Below are positions 1-8,292 of a stretch of 64,000 nt of DNA, piece after piece. This DNA comes from Chloroflexota bacterium. GTDB taxonomy: Bacteria; Chloroflexota; Anaerolineae; UBA1429. Both the position numbers and the translations under genes were made by a program. Position 1 is the stretch's first letter. Each line of letters begins with the position of its first letter. The notes under the pieces are model-generated. The model was not told where the DNA came from. It ran no database searches and saw only the letters and a program-made list of their open reading frames with translations. The stretch covers positions 153,782 through 217,781 of the forward strand of contig JAAYDC010000006.1 of NCBI GenBank assembly GCA_012729455.1. Direction: 5' to 3'.

Positions 1-983
1 TCGGCGATCTCGCGGTAGCCCAGCAGCCACTGCGTGAGCAGGGTTTGCGGCAGCTCCAGAGTGGTGGTGGTGCCCTCGCCAAGCTTGACAGAGGTGGCAC
101 CCAGATCAGTTTTAAAGAGCAGCGTACCGCGCCAAGCGCTGCCGGAGGATTCCAGACGGCGTTTGAACACCGGCCGCAGAGCCTTGAGCACAGTCGACTG
201 GTCGATCAGGCGTGCCATGCCGCCCGAGTTGCGTGCATAGTTGAGCGATGTGCTGCAGCCATAACGGCGCGCGTAATGCAGGAAGGGGTCATCAGCGGGG
301 GCATGTAACACCAGGAACTCAACACGCTTTTCCAGGGCCTGGCGCGTGCCTTCGGCCAGGATAGTGCTCCAGGCATTCGGCGTGCTATAACCTATCTCGC
401 CAAGAGCATGATGTCCGGGGTTGAGCTCGTAGCTGGCATACCCGATGATCTTGTCGCCATCCAGCACCACAAAGGCGCCAATGCGGTCGCTCCAGTTGCC
501 GCCGATGCGAAAGCCGGACCAGGTTTTCGGGTCACGCGCGCAGCTAAAGGTGCGCTCGGCGGTCATCTGCTCATATATTTCGGCCACCCGTGGATGATCA
601 GCTGGCTCCAACTCGCGCACACTGTAGCGCGCCTGGGCAAACTCTGCATCGCGCAACGGCACCGAGGATTCAATGCCCGGCAGCGCCACCACATAACCGA
701 ACTTGGGGTAAAAATTGGGGATCCCAAACAGCGCCGAAAAGTGGAACTGTTTCTCCTGCATATAGGCCACCGCGTCCTGCATCATCATGCGGGCATAGCC
801 ATGCTGGCGATGCTCGCGGCGCGTCGAGACGTCGCCGATCCCGCCGCAGGTAAAAAGCTTGCCGCCGATGCGCACCAGGCGGTCGTAGACGAGTACGGAG
901 CTGGCAACCTTGTCTTCGACGAGCACCTCGATGCGGGTGCCGGATTCGAAAGGCGTTCTGCGCAGTGCTGGTGTTGCACTCAT
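1..983 (-). CDS. GNAT-family N-acetyltransferase, Eis-like (C-terminus cut by the window edge)
   Basis: The reading frame stays open from ATG 983 to the left edge, so the C-terminus is missing. The start has an AGGAG box seven bases upstream. The N-terminal half reads like an acetyl-CoA-binding GNAT domain: GGIGDVSTRREHRQHGYARM carries the V-x-x-x-x-R-x-x-G-x-A/G core. It is followed by FHFSALFGIPNFYPKFGY, the F-Y-x-x-x-G-F/Y signature of the domain. A second acetyltransferase-like half and then a probable SCP2-type C-terminal region follow, as in Eis-type acetyltransferases (about 400 residues). Family members acetylate amines such as aminoglycosides, peptides or polyamines; the substrate here cannot be read. 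It is divergent from the 1098 gene, with back-to-back promoters. Confidence 0.75.
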   Translation of the reverse strand, partial: MSATPALRRTPFESGTRIEVLVEDKVASSVLVYDRLVRIGGKLFTCGGIGDVSTRREHRQHGYARMMMQDAVAYMQEKQFHFSALFGIPNFYPKFGYVVALPGIESSVPLRDAEFAQARYSVRELEPADHPRVAEIYEQMTAERTFSCARDPKTWSGFRIGGNWSDRIGAFVVLDGDKIIGYASYELNPGHHALGEIGYSTPNAWSTILAEGTRQALEKRVEFLVLHAPADDPFLHYARRYGCSTSLNYARNSGGMARLIDQSTVLKALRPVFKRRLESSGSAWRGTLLFKTDLGATSVKLGEGTTTTLELPQTLLTQWLLGYREIA

Positions 984-1010
984 GAGCCACTCCTGGCTGG
1001 TAATGCTGTA

Positions 1011-1039
1011 GGTATAGCGAACGCGGGGCTCGCTGTCAA
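1011..1039 (-). promoter_or_regulatory. sigma70-type promoter of the GNAT gene
   Basis: On the minus strand, TTGACA (1039-1034) is followed by a 17-base spacer and TATACC (1016-1011). It lies about 30 bases upstream of ATG 983 and back to back with the plus-strand promoter at 1049. Confidence 0.7.
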
Positions 1040-1048
1040 CAACGCGCA

Positions 1049-1077
1049 TTGACAAGCGCAAAGCGTGCCTTTATACT
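1049..1077 (+). promoter_or_regulatory. near-consensus promoter for the 1098 gene and hpt
   Basis: TTGACA (1049-1054), a 17-base spacer and TATACT (1072-1077). The longer frame beginning at GTG 1065 would start inside this promoter, so the true start is ATG 1098. Confidence 0.8.
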
Positions 1078-1097
1078 GGCACGCAGCAAGGGGCTTT

Positions 1098-1529
1098 ATG
1101 GAAACCGACGCATCGTCTGACAACCGCCCGAAACCGATCCGCAACCCCGCCGTTCCGCGCGAGGCTATCAGTTTTAGCCACCCCAGCGAAGCAGAGTTCG
1201 CCCAGGTACTCGACTTTTTCGGTGTCGCCTGGCGCTATGAGCCGACCACTTTTCCGATCTATTGGGATGAGCAGGGCAACCTGCTGGAAGCCTTTTCGCC
1301 CGATTTTTACCTGGTCGAGCAGGATCTTTATGTCGAGTTGACGACCCTGCGTGCCAAACTGATGAAGGTCAAGCACCGCAAGATCAGGCGCATGCGCGAG
1401 CTTTACCCCGAGATCAATATCCGTCTGTGGGACCGTGCCGACTATATGGGCTTTATGCAGCGCTTTGGCCTGAGCGGCCACGAGGCCAGCCTTGTGGGCA
1501 AGAGCGCCCTCAGCCCCCAAGACGAGTAA
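1098..1529 (+). CDS. small conserved protein with a PD-(D/E)XK nuclease-like core
   Basis: A 143-residue protein starting at ATG 1098, after AAGGGG and a strong promoter. The central part reads SEAEFAQVLDFFGVAWRYEP, then FSPDFYLVEQDLYVELTT, then a basic helix KLMKVKHRKIRRMRELYP. An early helix with Glu, a beta-hairpin carrying S-P-D and then a strand with V-E-L is the layout of PD-(D/E)XK nuclease-like folds. The usual E-x-K is replaced by E-L-T, although a lysine-rich helix follows directly. It ends six bases before hpt, so the two are co-transcribed. No established function is known to me; the nuclease-fold call is inference. Confidence 0.6.
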   Translation: METDASSDNRPKPIRNPAVPREAISFSHPSEAEFAQVLDFFGVAWRYEPTTFPIYWDEQGNLLEAFSPDFYLVEQDLYVELTTLRAKLMKVKHRKIRRMRELYPEINIRLWDRADYMGFMQRFGLSGHEASLVGKSALSPQDE

Positions 1530-1535
1530 GCGCCA

Positions 1536-2075
1536 ATGTCCATCCGCGACGAGTTACAGCAGATCCTCTACGACGAAGCTACCCTGCACGCGCGCATCGC
1601 TGAGCTAGGCGCGCAGATTTCGCGCGATTATGCCGACCTCAACCCAGTGGTGGTGGGGGTGCTCAACGGCGTTGTGATTTTCATCGCTGACTTGCTGAGA
1701 GAGCTGACCATCCCGCTGACGGTGGATTTCATGGCGATCAGCCAGTACCAGTCGGGGGCGGGCAGCGGTAGTGTGCAGATCACCAAAGACCTGGATAATT
1801 CGATCACCGGCCGGCACGTGCTCTTTGTCGAGGATGTCATCGATACCGGCCTGAGCCTGAACTATTTGCTGCGCACTCTGCAGACACGCCAACCCGCCAG
1901 TATCAAGGTATGCGTGTTATTCGACCGGCCTTACCGCCGGCTTGCCAACGTGCCGATTGCCTATCAGGGCTTTGAGCTACCGGATCTGTGGGTCGTGGGC
2001 TACGGCCTGGACTCGCAGGGGCACTACCGCAACCTGCCAGTGGTAGGCACCCTCAAACCGCGTAACGATTTCTAG
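1536..2075 (+). CDS. hpt: hypoxanthine phosphoribosyltransferase
   Basis: A 179-residue protein of the normal length for bacterial HPRT. The cytosolic enzyme converts hypoxanthine or guanine plus PRPP to IMP or GMP in purine salvage. The PRPP-binding loop VLFVEDVIDTGLSLNYLL is intact (E99, D100, D103). Upstream, VVVGVLNGVVIFIADLLREL supplies the G-V-L-x-G segment, and the C-terminal DLWVVGYGLD contains the family's base-contacting and metal-binding region. It starts six bases after the preceding gene and shares its promoter. Its last four bases overlap the end of the convergent debranching-enzyme gene. Confidence 0.93.
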   Translation: MSIRDELQQILYDEATLHARIAELGAQISRDYADLNPVVVGVLNGVVIFIADLLRELTIPLTVDFMAISQYQSGAGSGSVQITKDLDNSITGRHVLFVEDVIDTGLSLNYLLRTLQTRQPASIKVCVLFDRPYRRLANVPIAYQGFELPDLWVVGYGLDSQGHYRNLPVVGTLKPRNDF

Positions 2076-4162
2076 CACCGCGGCGGAGCATACAGCACTA
2101 CCGTGCTGTGAGCTCCCACACGTATCTGTGTACCGCTTACCCAGGGCGCTTCCTCTTCGCCATAAAAGTCATCGGGAGAATCCTGGGCCGTGTCGATCAG
2201 GCGGCGCCAGCTGATATCGACCGGCAGCGCAAAAGTAAGTTCGTCATGGTAGGCGTTAACTATCAGGTAAAAGTTGCCATCGCCCGCCACGCCATGGTAA
2301 TGCACCGCCAGACTGTGCGACTTGGTGCCCCAGTCGGGCTGTCCAAGCTGAACCCCATGATAAGTCAACCTTTTGTGCAGCATCTCTTCGTAACGGCGTG
2401 AACCGAGTTGGTAACTGGCAGTAAGGGTGGCATGCCGCAGGCGCAGGGCGATCAGCTCACGCACAAAGCGCAGCAAGCCGGCGTTGCTTTCCATCAGGCG
2501 CCAGTCGTACCAGCTGACGGGGTTATCTTGGCAGTAGGCATTGTTGTTGCCGCCTTGGCTGCGGGCGAACTCGTCGCCCCCCAACAACATGGGCGTACCG
2601 CGCGCCATAAAGAGGATCGTCAGCAGATTGCGCATCTGGCAGCTGCGCAATGCCAGGATATTGGGGTCCGTTGTCGGGCCCTCTACTCCGCAGTTCCACG
2701 AATAGTTGGCATCGGCGCCATCCCGGTTGCCCTCGCCGTTGGCCAGATTGTGCTTTTTCTCGTAACTGACGAGGTCGTGCAGGGTAAAGCCGTCGTGGCA
2801 GGTGATATAGTTGATGCTGCGGTAAGAGACGTAGCTTGGCTTGGAACGGAAAATATCAAAACTACCGCTCAGGCGCCAGGCCAAGTCGCGCACGGTATCT
2901 TCGTCGCCGCGGATGAAACGGCGCACATCGTCGCGAAAGCGGCCGTTCCATTCTGCCCAGCGGTCGCCGGTAAATGACCCCAGCTGGTATAACCCCGAGG
3001 CATCCCACGCCTCGGCGATCAGCTTGGTGCCGGCCAGCACCGGGTCCGACTCGATTTCCCACAGGATCGGCGCGTCTGAGATCGGCTCGCCATCCTGCCC
3101 GCGCGAAAACACCGAGGCCAGGTCAAAGCGAAAGCCATCGATGTGAAACTCACTCACCCAGTAGCGCAGGCAATCCAGTATCAGGCGGCGCACCACTGAG
3201 TGGTTCGTATCAACAGTGTTGCCGGTGCCCGAAAAGTTGCGATAGTAGCGCGGGTCTTGAGCCAGCATATAGTAGGCGATGTTTTCAAGCCCGCGGAAGC
3301 TGATCGTAGGCCCCTTGTGGTCGTTCTCGGCGGTATGGTTATAGACCACATCCAGGATCACTTCGATGCCGGCCTGATGCAGGGCACGCACCAGGTCGCG
3401 CAGCTCGTTTTGCACGGCGAGTGGATCGCCGCTGGCAGAATACCCAAGGTGGGGAGCAAAAAAGGCGATCGGCGCATATCCCCAGTAGTTGCGCAAAGGC
3501 TTGCCGGTGAGCGGGTTGCGCCTGTTGACCTCTTGCTCGTCGTATTGGGTGATCGGCATCAGTTCGACGGCGGTAACACCGAGCTCCTGCAGATAGGCGA
3601 TCTTTTCCTGCATGCCGCTGAATGTGCCGGGAGCCTTTACGCCGGAGGATGGATCGGCGGTAAAGCCGCGCAAGTGCATCTCATAAATCACGGTCTGGCT
3701 GAGCGGACGACGCAGGGGCGTATCCCGCTGCCAGTCGTAGGTTTCGCCGTTGGTCACCACCGCCTTGAGCGCCTGGATGGCGTTATCACCGCTGCTGCCG
3801 GCAGCAGCGCGCGACCAGTTGTCGCCGTAAGAGACCCCGCGCGCGTACGGGTCGAGAAGCACCTTGCTGCGGTCAAAACGCATGCCCTCCTCGGGCCGAT
3901 AGGGGCCATCTACGCGGTAGGCATAGCGCTGACCGATGCCAATACCAGGGATAAAGATATGCCAATAGTAGTAGGTTTTATTAACCAGCGGATCGAGCAC
4001 AAAGGTGTGGCTGGGCGGCGAATCGTCGCTGTCGAACAAGAGAAGCTCAACAGAAGTAGCATTGGCGCTAAAGATCGAAAAGTTGACGCCGTCGGCATCG
4101 ACAGCCGCACCCAGCGGATACGGGCGCCCAGGCTCGGGGATGAGCGGGCCATATGGACACAC
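2072..4162 (-). CDS. glgX: glycogen debranching enzyme / isoamylase (GH13)
   Basis: A 696-residue cytosolic enzyme that hydrolyses alpha-1,6 branches in glycogen. The order is an N-terminal beta-sandwich (CBM48-like, about 1-140), a GH13 barrel and a C-terminal beta domain. The conserved barrel regions are DVVYNHTAE (region I), GFRFDLAS (catalytic nucleophile D347), LIAEAWD (acid/base E384) and ITCHDGFTLHDLVSYEKKHN. GGDEFARSQGGNNNAYCQD is typical of the GlgX/TreX group. The start is GTG 4162, preceded by GAGGAGG and a promoter at 4181-4208. It converges with hpt. No other glycogen gene is in the window. Confidence 0.93.
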   Translation of the reverse strand: MCPYGPLIPEPGRPYPLGAAVDADGVNFSIFSANATSVELLLFDSDDSPPSHTFVLDPLVNKTYYYWHIFIPGIGIGQRYAYRVDGPYRPEEGMRFDRSKVLLDPYARGVSYGDNWSRAAAGSSGDNAIQALKAVVTNGETYDWQRDTPLRRPLSQTVIYEMHLRGFTADPSSGVKAPGTFSGMQEKIAYLQELGVTAVELMPITQYDEQEVNRRNPLTGKPLRNYWGYAPIAFFAPHLGYSASGDPLAVQNELRDLVRALHQAGIEVILDVVYNHTAENDHKGPTISFRGLENIAYYMLAQDPRYYRNFSGTGNTVDTNHSVVRRLILDCLRYWVSEFHIDGFRFDLASVFSRGQDGEPISDAPILWEIESDPVLAGTKLIAEAWDASGLYQLGSFTGDRWAEWNGRFRDDVRRFIRGDEDTVRDLAWRLSGSFDIFRSKPSYVSYRSINYITCHDGFTLHDLVSYEKKHNLANGEGNRDGADANYSWNCGVEGPTTDPNILALRSCQMRNLLTILFMARGTPMLLGGDEFARSQGGNNNAYCQDNPVSWYDWRLMESNAGLLRFVRELIALRLRHATLTASYQLGSRRYEEMLHKRLTYHGVQLGQPDWGTKSHSLAVHYHGVAGDGNFYLIVNAYHDELTFALPVDISWRRLIDTAQDSPDDFYGEEEAPWVSGTQIRVGAHSTVVLYAPPRC

Positions 4163-4180
4163 GGGCCTCCTCCTCGCACT

Positions 4181-4208
4181 AGTATATTCCTGCGCCTACA
4201 GCAGGCAA
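4181..4208 (-). promoter_or_regulatory. promoter of glgX
   Basis: On the minus strand, TTGCCT (4208-4203), a 16-base spacer and TATACT (4186-4181), 19 bases before the GTG start. Confidence 0.5.
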
Positions 4209-4268
4209 ATCGCAACGATATTTCAACAGTTGTGCTAGAATAGCCAAAACGCATTGAGAGGAGCTGCC

Positions 4269-4598
4269 ATGCAGATCGCACGTTTTGACAAGGCTACCGC
4301 CATCTTGGCCCACAATAACACTATCCTGGCGGCGCCGGTGCTTCCCGAGGGCATGCCGGCGCCCTTTTCGCACGCCTGGGGCTATGTGGAAGCTGAGGGC
4401 GCCCTCGAGGGACATGCCCATCCTACTGTAGAGGCTTACTTTATCCACCTGGGCGAGGGCGAAATTACGGTAGGAGATGAAACCGCCGCCGTCAGCGCCG
4501 GCGATCTGGTAGTGATTCCAAGCGGGGCTTACCACGCGCTGCGCAACATCACCAACGAACCGTTGCAGTGGTTCGCGCTGTGGTGGCCAGAGGCCTAG
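4269..4598 (+). CDS. small cupin-domain protein
   Basis: A 109-residue single-domain cupin. The start chosen is ATG 4269 with AGGAG upstream, rather than the upstream TTG. Cupin motif 1 is visible as G-H-A-H-P-T-V-E-A-Y-F (two metal-ligand His and a Glu, residues about 52-62). Motif 2 is GDLVVIPSGAYHALRN, with its His near residue 91. Such stand-alone cupins bind a metal and may be sugar-related isomerases, dioxygenases or small-molecule sensors; the specificity cannot be inferred. It stands alone between divergent glgX and the convergent ROK kinase, overlapping the latter by four bases. A TAGAAT -10-like element at 4236 could serve it. Confidence 0.8.
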   Translation: MQIARFDKATAILAHNNTILAAPVLPEGMPAPFSHAWGYVEAEGALEGHAHPTVEAYFIHLGEGEITVGDETAAVSAGDLVVIPSGAYHALRNITNEPLQWFALWWPEA

Positions 4599-5530
4599 CT
4601 ATCGCGCAAGGCCTCGATCGCCGCGCACAGCGCGGCCATGTCTCCGATCTGTTCGCCCAGAGCCGCCGGCACCACCTGGCAAATGGCACTCGTGCCTGGC
4701 AATGCTTCACGCGCCAGTTCGCGGCGGGCGGGCTCAAGCAGTAGCTCGCCCAGGCGCACGCCCATGCTGCCGATCACAAACATCTCGGGGTTGAGGATAT
4801 CGGCCAGCACTGCCAGCCCGCGCCCCAGGTAGAACCCAATACGTGCCGTGACGGCCACGGCATCGGCATCGCCGGCCAGGGCCAGAGCCACCACTTCCGG
4901 GGTGGTGACGCCCGCACCCCAGCGCGCCGGATATATCCTGGCTGCCATGCGCGCAAAGGCTGACCCGGCACAATAGCCCTCCCAGGAGCCGCGCTTTCCA
5001 TACACCAGCGGGCCGCTGGCAGCAATACGCATGTGACCGACTTCGCCGGCCAGATCGCTGGCACCGCGATGCACGCGTCCGTCCAGGATAATGCCGGCCC
5101 CCAGACCCGTGCCCATGGTGAGGAACACCAGGTTCGAGACCCCGACGCCGGCACCAAAGCGCCACTCAGCGATGGCTCCGGCATTGCCGTCGTGCTCTAT
5201 AAAGACGTCCAGTCCAAAGCGCTCCGCGAGCAAATCACGCAGGGGAATGGCATCCCAACCCGGCAGGTTGGGCGGCGAGTAGATGATCCCGCGGTCGATA
5301 TCGAGCGGTCCCCCGATCGATACCGAGAGGGCACGCACCTTCCGCCCGGCGCTGGCAGCTGCTTCGAGCGCCTGAGCCGTCAGAGCGCAGATCGTCTCAA
5401 AGCTCGCATCAAAACCCAGCTCGGGTTGGGTAGCAGTCTGACGCCGCGAAAGTATCACGCCATCCAGAGTGCCTTCTATGACCGCGGTTTTGGTGCCGCC
5501 GATATCCAAGCCTATAAGGGTTGCATGCAT
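4595..5530 (-). CDS. ROK-family sugar kinase (glucokinase-like) lacking the zinc cysteines
   Basis: A 311-residue kinase that would phosphorylate glucose or another hexose or N-acetylhexosamine with ATP. The phosphate-1 loop is GLDIGGTKTAV (residues 7-17). The catalytic segment is FIEHDGNAGAIAEWRFGAG (D114), with the phosphate-2 loop FLTMGTGLGAGIILDG. The ROK signature EVGHMRI retains H166, but the following C-x-C-G-x-x-G-C zinc knuckle reads L-V-Y-G-K-R-G-S (175-182), so all three cysteines are absent while G178, G181 and E184 remain. It therefore belongs to a metal-free or diverged ROK subgroup. The start is ATG 5530, and the region upstream is shared with the rho promoter. Confidence 0.85.
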   Translation of the reverse strand: MHATLIGLDIGGTKTAVIEGTLDGVILSRRQTATQPELGFDASFETICALTAQALEAAASAGRKVRALSVSIGGPLDIDRGIIYSPPNLPGWDAIPLRDLLAERFGLDVFIEHDGNAGAIAEWRFGAGVGVSNLVFLTMGTGLGAGIILDGRVHRGASDLAGEVGHMRIAASGPLVYGKRGSWEGYCAGSAFARMAARIYPARWGAGVTTPEVVALALAGDADAVAVTARIGFYLGRGLAVLADILNPEMFVIGSMGVRLGELLLEPARRELAREALPGTSAICQVVPAALGEQIGDMAALCAAIEALRDS

Positions 5531-5547
5531 ACGATAGCTCCCAGCAG

Positions 5548-5576
5548 TTGACGAATCGGTTGCTGTATGCTATAGT
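5548..5576 (+). promoter_or_regulatory. strong promoter for rho
   Basis: TTGACG (5548-5553), a 17-base spacer and TATAGT (5571-5576). Transcription from here would give a leader of roughly 230 bases before the rho start. Confidence 0.7.
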
Positions 5577-5582
5577 ACTTAG

Positions 5583-5811
5583 GTGCTGTTCGCAAGCCGC
5601 CTCAACCGTCGGTCAGAGGAGCTGGAGGAATCCAGACGCCCGGGCCGGCAAAGCCCAAAACATGCTCTATCAATGCAACAGGGTGACTGATCACGCCTTA
5701 TTTGCATGGTTCTGAACGAAAAAGCAACTTCCTCATGCCAGCGCCCTCTCACTCGTGCGCCTGGGTCTCGCGGCATGCTTAACAACCACCATATGCACCG
5801 GAGTACAGTCA
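5583..5811 (+). other. long structured 5' leader of rho
   Basis: No convincing coding region lies between the promoter and rho. The segment contains three successive short hairpins: CTGGA-GGAA-TCCAG (about 5622-5635, GNRA-type loop), GGGC-CGGCAAA-GCCC (about 5642-5656) and GTGA-CTGA-TCAC (5683-5694). I could not match it to any riboswitch consensus I know. Autoregulation of rho through its leader is established in enterobacteria, so a regulatory role is plausible but inferred. Confidence 0.4.
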
Positions 5812-7059
5812 GTGAACATCAATGAACTCGAAGCGATGACCCTGAGCGCCCTGCGCGATATTGCCAAGCAGCGCGACATCACAGCCTACAGCCGTCTGAA
5901 AAAACAAGACCTGATCTTGCGTCTGCTGCGTTCGCAGGCTGAAGAACAGGGGCTGATCTTTGGTGGCGGCGTGCTGGAGGTGGTGCAGGACGGCATCGGC
6001 TTTTTACGCAGCGACCACCTCATCCCAGGGCCGGATGATGTGTATGTCTCCCAGTCGCAGATCCGGCGCTTTAGCCTGCGCACCGGCGACATGGTGATCG
6101 GCCAGGTGCGTCCGCCCAAGGAATCGGAAAAATACTTTTCGCTCCTGCGGGTTGAGGCGATCAACGGCCTGGACCCAGAACACGCCAAGACGCGCCCGGT
6201 TTACGAGAAACTGACCCCTATCTTTCCGTTTCAGCAGTTCAAGCTCGAGACTAACCGCGACATCTTTTCAACGCGCCTGATAGACCTGCTGGCGCCCATC
6301 GGCCGTGGCCAACGCGGGCTGATCGTCTCGCCGCCCAAGGCCGGCAAGACCACTATCCTGAAACAGATCGCCAACGGCATCTCGAGCAACTATGACGATG
6401 TGCACCTGATGGTGTGTCTGATCGGTGAGCGCCCCGAAGAGGTCACCGACATGGACCGCTCTGTCGAGGCTGAGGTGGTCAGTTCGACTTTTGATGAGCC
6501 CGTCAACAATCACACCCGCGTGGCCGAGATGGCACTCGAGCGCGCCAAACGCCTGGTCGAGGTAGGCAAGGATGTGGTCATCCTGCTTGATAGCATCACG
6601 CGGCTTTCGCGCGCCTATAACCTGGTGGTGCCCCCCAGCGGGCGCACGCTCTCGGGCGGTATCGATCCGGCGGCCGTGCATCCGCCCAAGCACTTTTTCG
6701 GGGCTGCTCGCAAACTCGAAGAGGCCGGCAGCCTGACGATCATCGCTACCTGCCTGGTAGATACCGGCAGCCGCATGGATGACATCATCTATGAAGAGTT
6801 CAAGGGCACCGGCAACATGGAGCTGCACCTCAACCGCCGCCTGGCCGAACGGCGCTTTTTCCCGGCTATTGATATCCAGCGCTCTGGCACCCGCCGCGAA
6901 GAGCTGATGCTGCCGCCATTGGTGATGAACAAGGTTTGGACCCTGCGCCGCATGATCGATACGATCGGGGGGCTGGAGGCTACCGAGCCTATATTAGAGC
7001 GTCTGGCCAAGACCAGATCGAACGAAGAGTTCCTGGCAACGCTCAACAAGGATATGTAG
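5812..7059 (+). CDS. rho: transcription termination factor Rho
   Basis: A 415-residue hexameric RNA-dependent ATPase that terminates transcription. The longest frame begins at 5755. The N-terminus [18 protein letters not shown] matches the usual start of Rho, so GTG 5812 (GGAG upstream) was chosen. The order is an N-terminal helical domain ([20 protein letters not shown]), a cold-shock-like RNA-binding domain ([20 protein letters not shown]), Walker [12 protein letters not shown] (K179), Q-loop/Walker [20 protein letters not shown], and R-loop ALGRP-type residues in [19 protein letters not shown]. It lacks the long inserted N-terminal region of actinobacterial Rho. It is followed 20 bases later by the LysM peptidase gene, with no visible terminator between them. 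Confidence 0.96.
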   Translation: MNINELEAMTLSALRDIAKQRDITAYSRLKKQDLILRLLRSQAEEQGLIFGGGVLEVVQDGIGFLRSDHLIPGPDDVYVSQSQIRRFSLRTGDMVIGQVRPPKESEKYFSLLRVEAINGLDPEHAKTRPVYEKLTPIFPFQQFKLETNRDIFSTRLIDLLAPIGRGQRGLIVSPPKAGKTTILKQIANGISSNYDDVHLMVCLIGERPEEVTDMDRSVEAEVVSSTFDEPVNNHTRVAEMALERAKRLVEVGKDVVILLDSITRLSRAYNLVVPPSGRTLSGGIDPAAVHPPKHFFGAARKLEEAGSLTIIATCLVDTGSRMDDIIYEEFKGTGNMELHLNRRLAERRFFPAIDIQRSGTRREELMLPPLVMNKVWTLRRMIDTIGGLEATEPILERLAKTRSNEEFLATLNKDM

Positions 7060-7079
7060 CTTTGAGGTAGCGTGTTCTA

Positions 7080-8243
7080 ATGGATCCTTTGTATAAGGAT
7101 AGTCTTAGCGCATGGCTGCAGCGTGCGCGTCGTTTTCTATACAATGCCGACCGCTCGACGATCACGCGTGCCACTGGACACCTCACCATCGTTGCCTTGC
7201 TGGTGTTGGCAGGCAGCTTTTCGCTGCCACAGCCGGTCGGTGCGACCGCCGTAGGCACCACCATCGGCGCGCTGGTGGTCGAAAACGGTGTCGAGCAACC
7301 CATGCTACGGGTGCGTTTCAGCAGCACCTCGCCCGAACAACACCACCTGCAGCAGGCTGCACTGCCATATACTGCACGCAACCTGCAGGGCATTGTGCAA
7401 CTTGCCAGCGCAGACCGCTCGGTGCGCACCCAGGTACTGATCTATCGCGCCCAACCCGGAGATGTGATCGATACGATCGCCACCCGTTTTGGGTTAAAAC
7501 CCGAGACGATCATGTATTCCAACCCCGAGATCATGGCCTATCCTGACGCCCTGGCGATCGACCAGGAAGTGCGCATCCCGCCGGTGGATGGCGCGGTATA
7601 TACTGTGGGTGCAGGTGAATCGCTGGAAGCAATTGCCGCCCTGTTCCAGGTCTCGCCCGAGGTGATTGCCTCGTTCGCCAGCAACAACATCGGGCCGGAT
7701 CATATTCTGACACCTGGCCAGGACCTGGTGATCCCGGGCGGCATCGCGCCAACCCCTGTGCCGACACCGCGGCCGACCAACACACCGCTACCCAGGCCGA
7801 CCGCCGCACCCAAGACCCAACCCACGGCAATCCCACCAGCGGCAAAAGAGCCAGCCGATCCGCCTGCGCCAAAGCAAGCCACGGGGTATCTGGATTGGCC
7901 AACCTCCGGGGGCATCTCGCAGGACTGCTACTCGTATCACGTGGCACTGGACATCTATAACGCCTCGGGCACGCCGATCTATGCAGCAGATTCGGGCTAT
8001 GTCTCGACCCTCGAGACGCTCACCTATAGCTATGGCTGGTACCTGATCATCGACCATGGTAACGGCATCAAGACGCGTTATGCCCACCTTTCGGGCTTTA
8101 ACGTCTCGGCGGGTGAATCGGTTTCCAGGGGCCAACTGATCGGCTGGATGGGCTCAACCGGTAAATCTACCGGACCGCACCTGCACTTTGAGGTGATCGT
8201 CAACGGCAGGCAGGTTTGCCCGTGGGGCTACCTGCCCAACTAG
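7080..8243 (+). CDS. LysM/M23 peptidoglycan endopeptidase, membrane-anchored or secreted
   Basis: A 387-residue envelope protein. A hydrophobic segment at about 33-52 serves as signal or anchor. Two LysM repeats (about 122-168 and 173-219, with the Y-R-A-Q-P-G-D and Y-T-V-G-A-G-E-S openings) bind peptidoglycan. A Pro/Thr linker (about 222-267) leads to an M23 lysostaphin-type zinc peptidase. Its motifs are complete: H287-x-x-x-D291 and H377-x-H379 in GPHLHFEV, with Y-A-H-L-S between them. It probably cleaves peptide cross-links or regulates wall remodelling. It lies 20 bases downstream of rho and probably shares its transcript. It is terminated by the hairpin at 8262-8287. Confidence 0.9.
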   Translation: MDPLYKDSLSAWLQRARRFLYNADRSTITRATGHLTIVALLVLAGSFSLPQPVGATAVGTTIGALVVENGVEQPMLRVRFSSTSPEQHHLQQAALPYTARNLQGIVQLASADRSVRTQVLIYRAQPGDVIDTIATRFGLKPETIMYSNPEIMAYPDALAIDQEVRIPPVDGAVYTVGAGESLEAIAALFQVSPEVIASFASNNIGPDHILTPGQDLVIPGGIAPTPVPTPRPTNTPLPRPTAAPKTQPTAIPPAAKEPADPPAPKQATGYLDWPTSGGISQDCYSYHVALDIYNASGTPIYAADSGYVSTLETLTYSYGWYLIIDHGNGIKTRYAHLSGFNVSAGESVSRGQLIGWMGSTGKSTGPHLHFEVIVNGRQVCPWGYLPN

Positions 8244-8261
8244 CCTTTTACCCAGAACGAA

Positions 8262-8287
8262 AAGGGGGGTGCTGGTGCACCCCCCTT
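8262..8287. terminator. bidirectional intrinsic terminator
   Basis: A perfect stem AAGGGGGGTGC / GCACCCCCCTT with a TGGT loop lies between the convergent M23 peptidase and PBP genes. The stem is long enough to act on both strands, and a T-rich tail follows on the plus strand. Confidence 0.85.
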
Positions 8288-8292
8288 CTATC

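Noticed and set aside
3200-4243. A 347-codon plus-strand frame opposite glgX
   Set aside because: The glgX catalytic motifs prove the minus strand, and the plus frame has no family features.
5755-5811. Upstream extension of Rho to 5755
   Set aside because: The added residues do not resemble Rho, and GTG 5812 matches the normal N-terminus.
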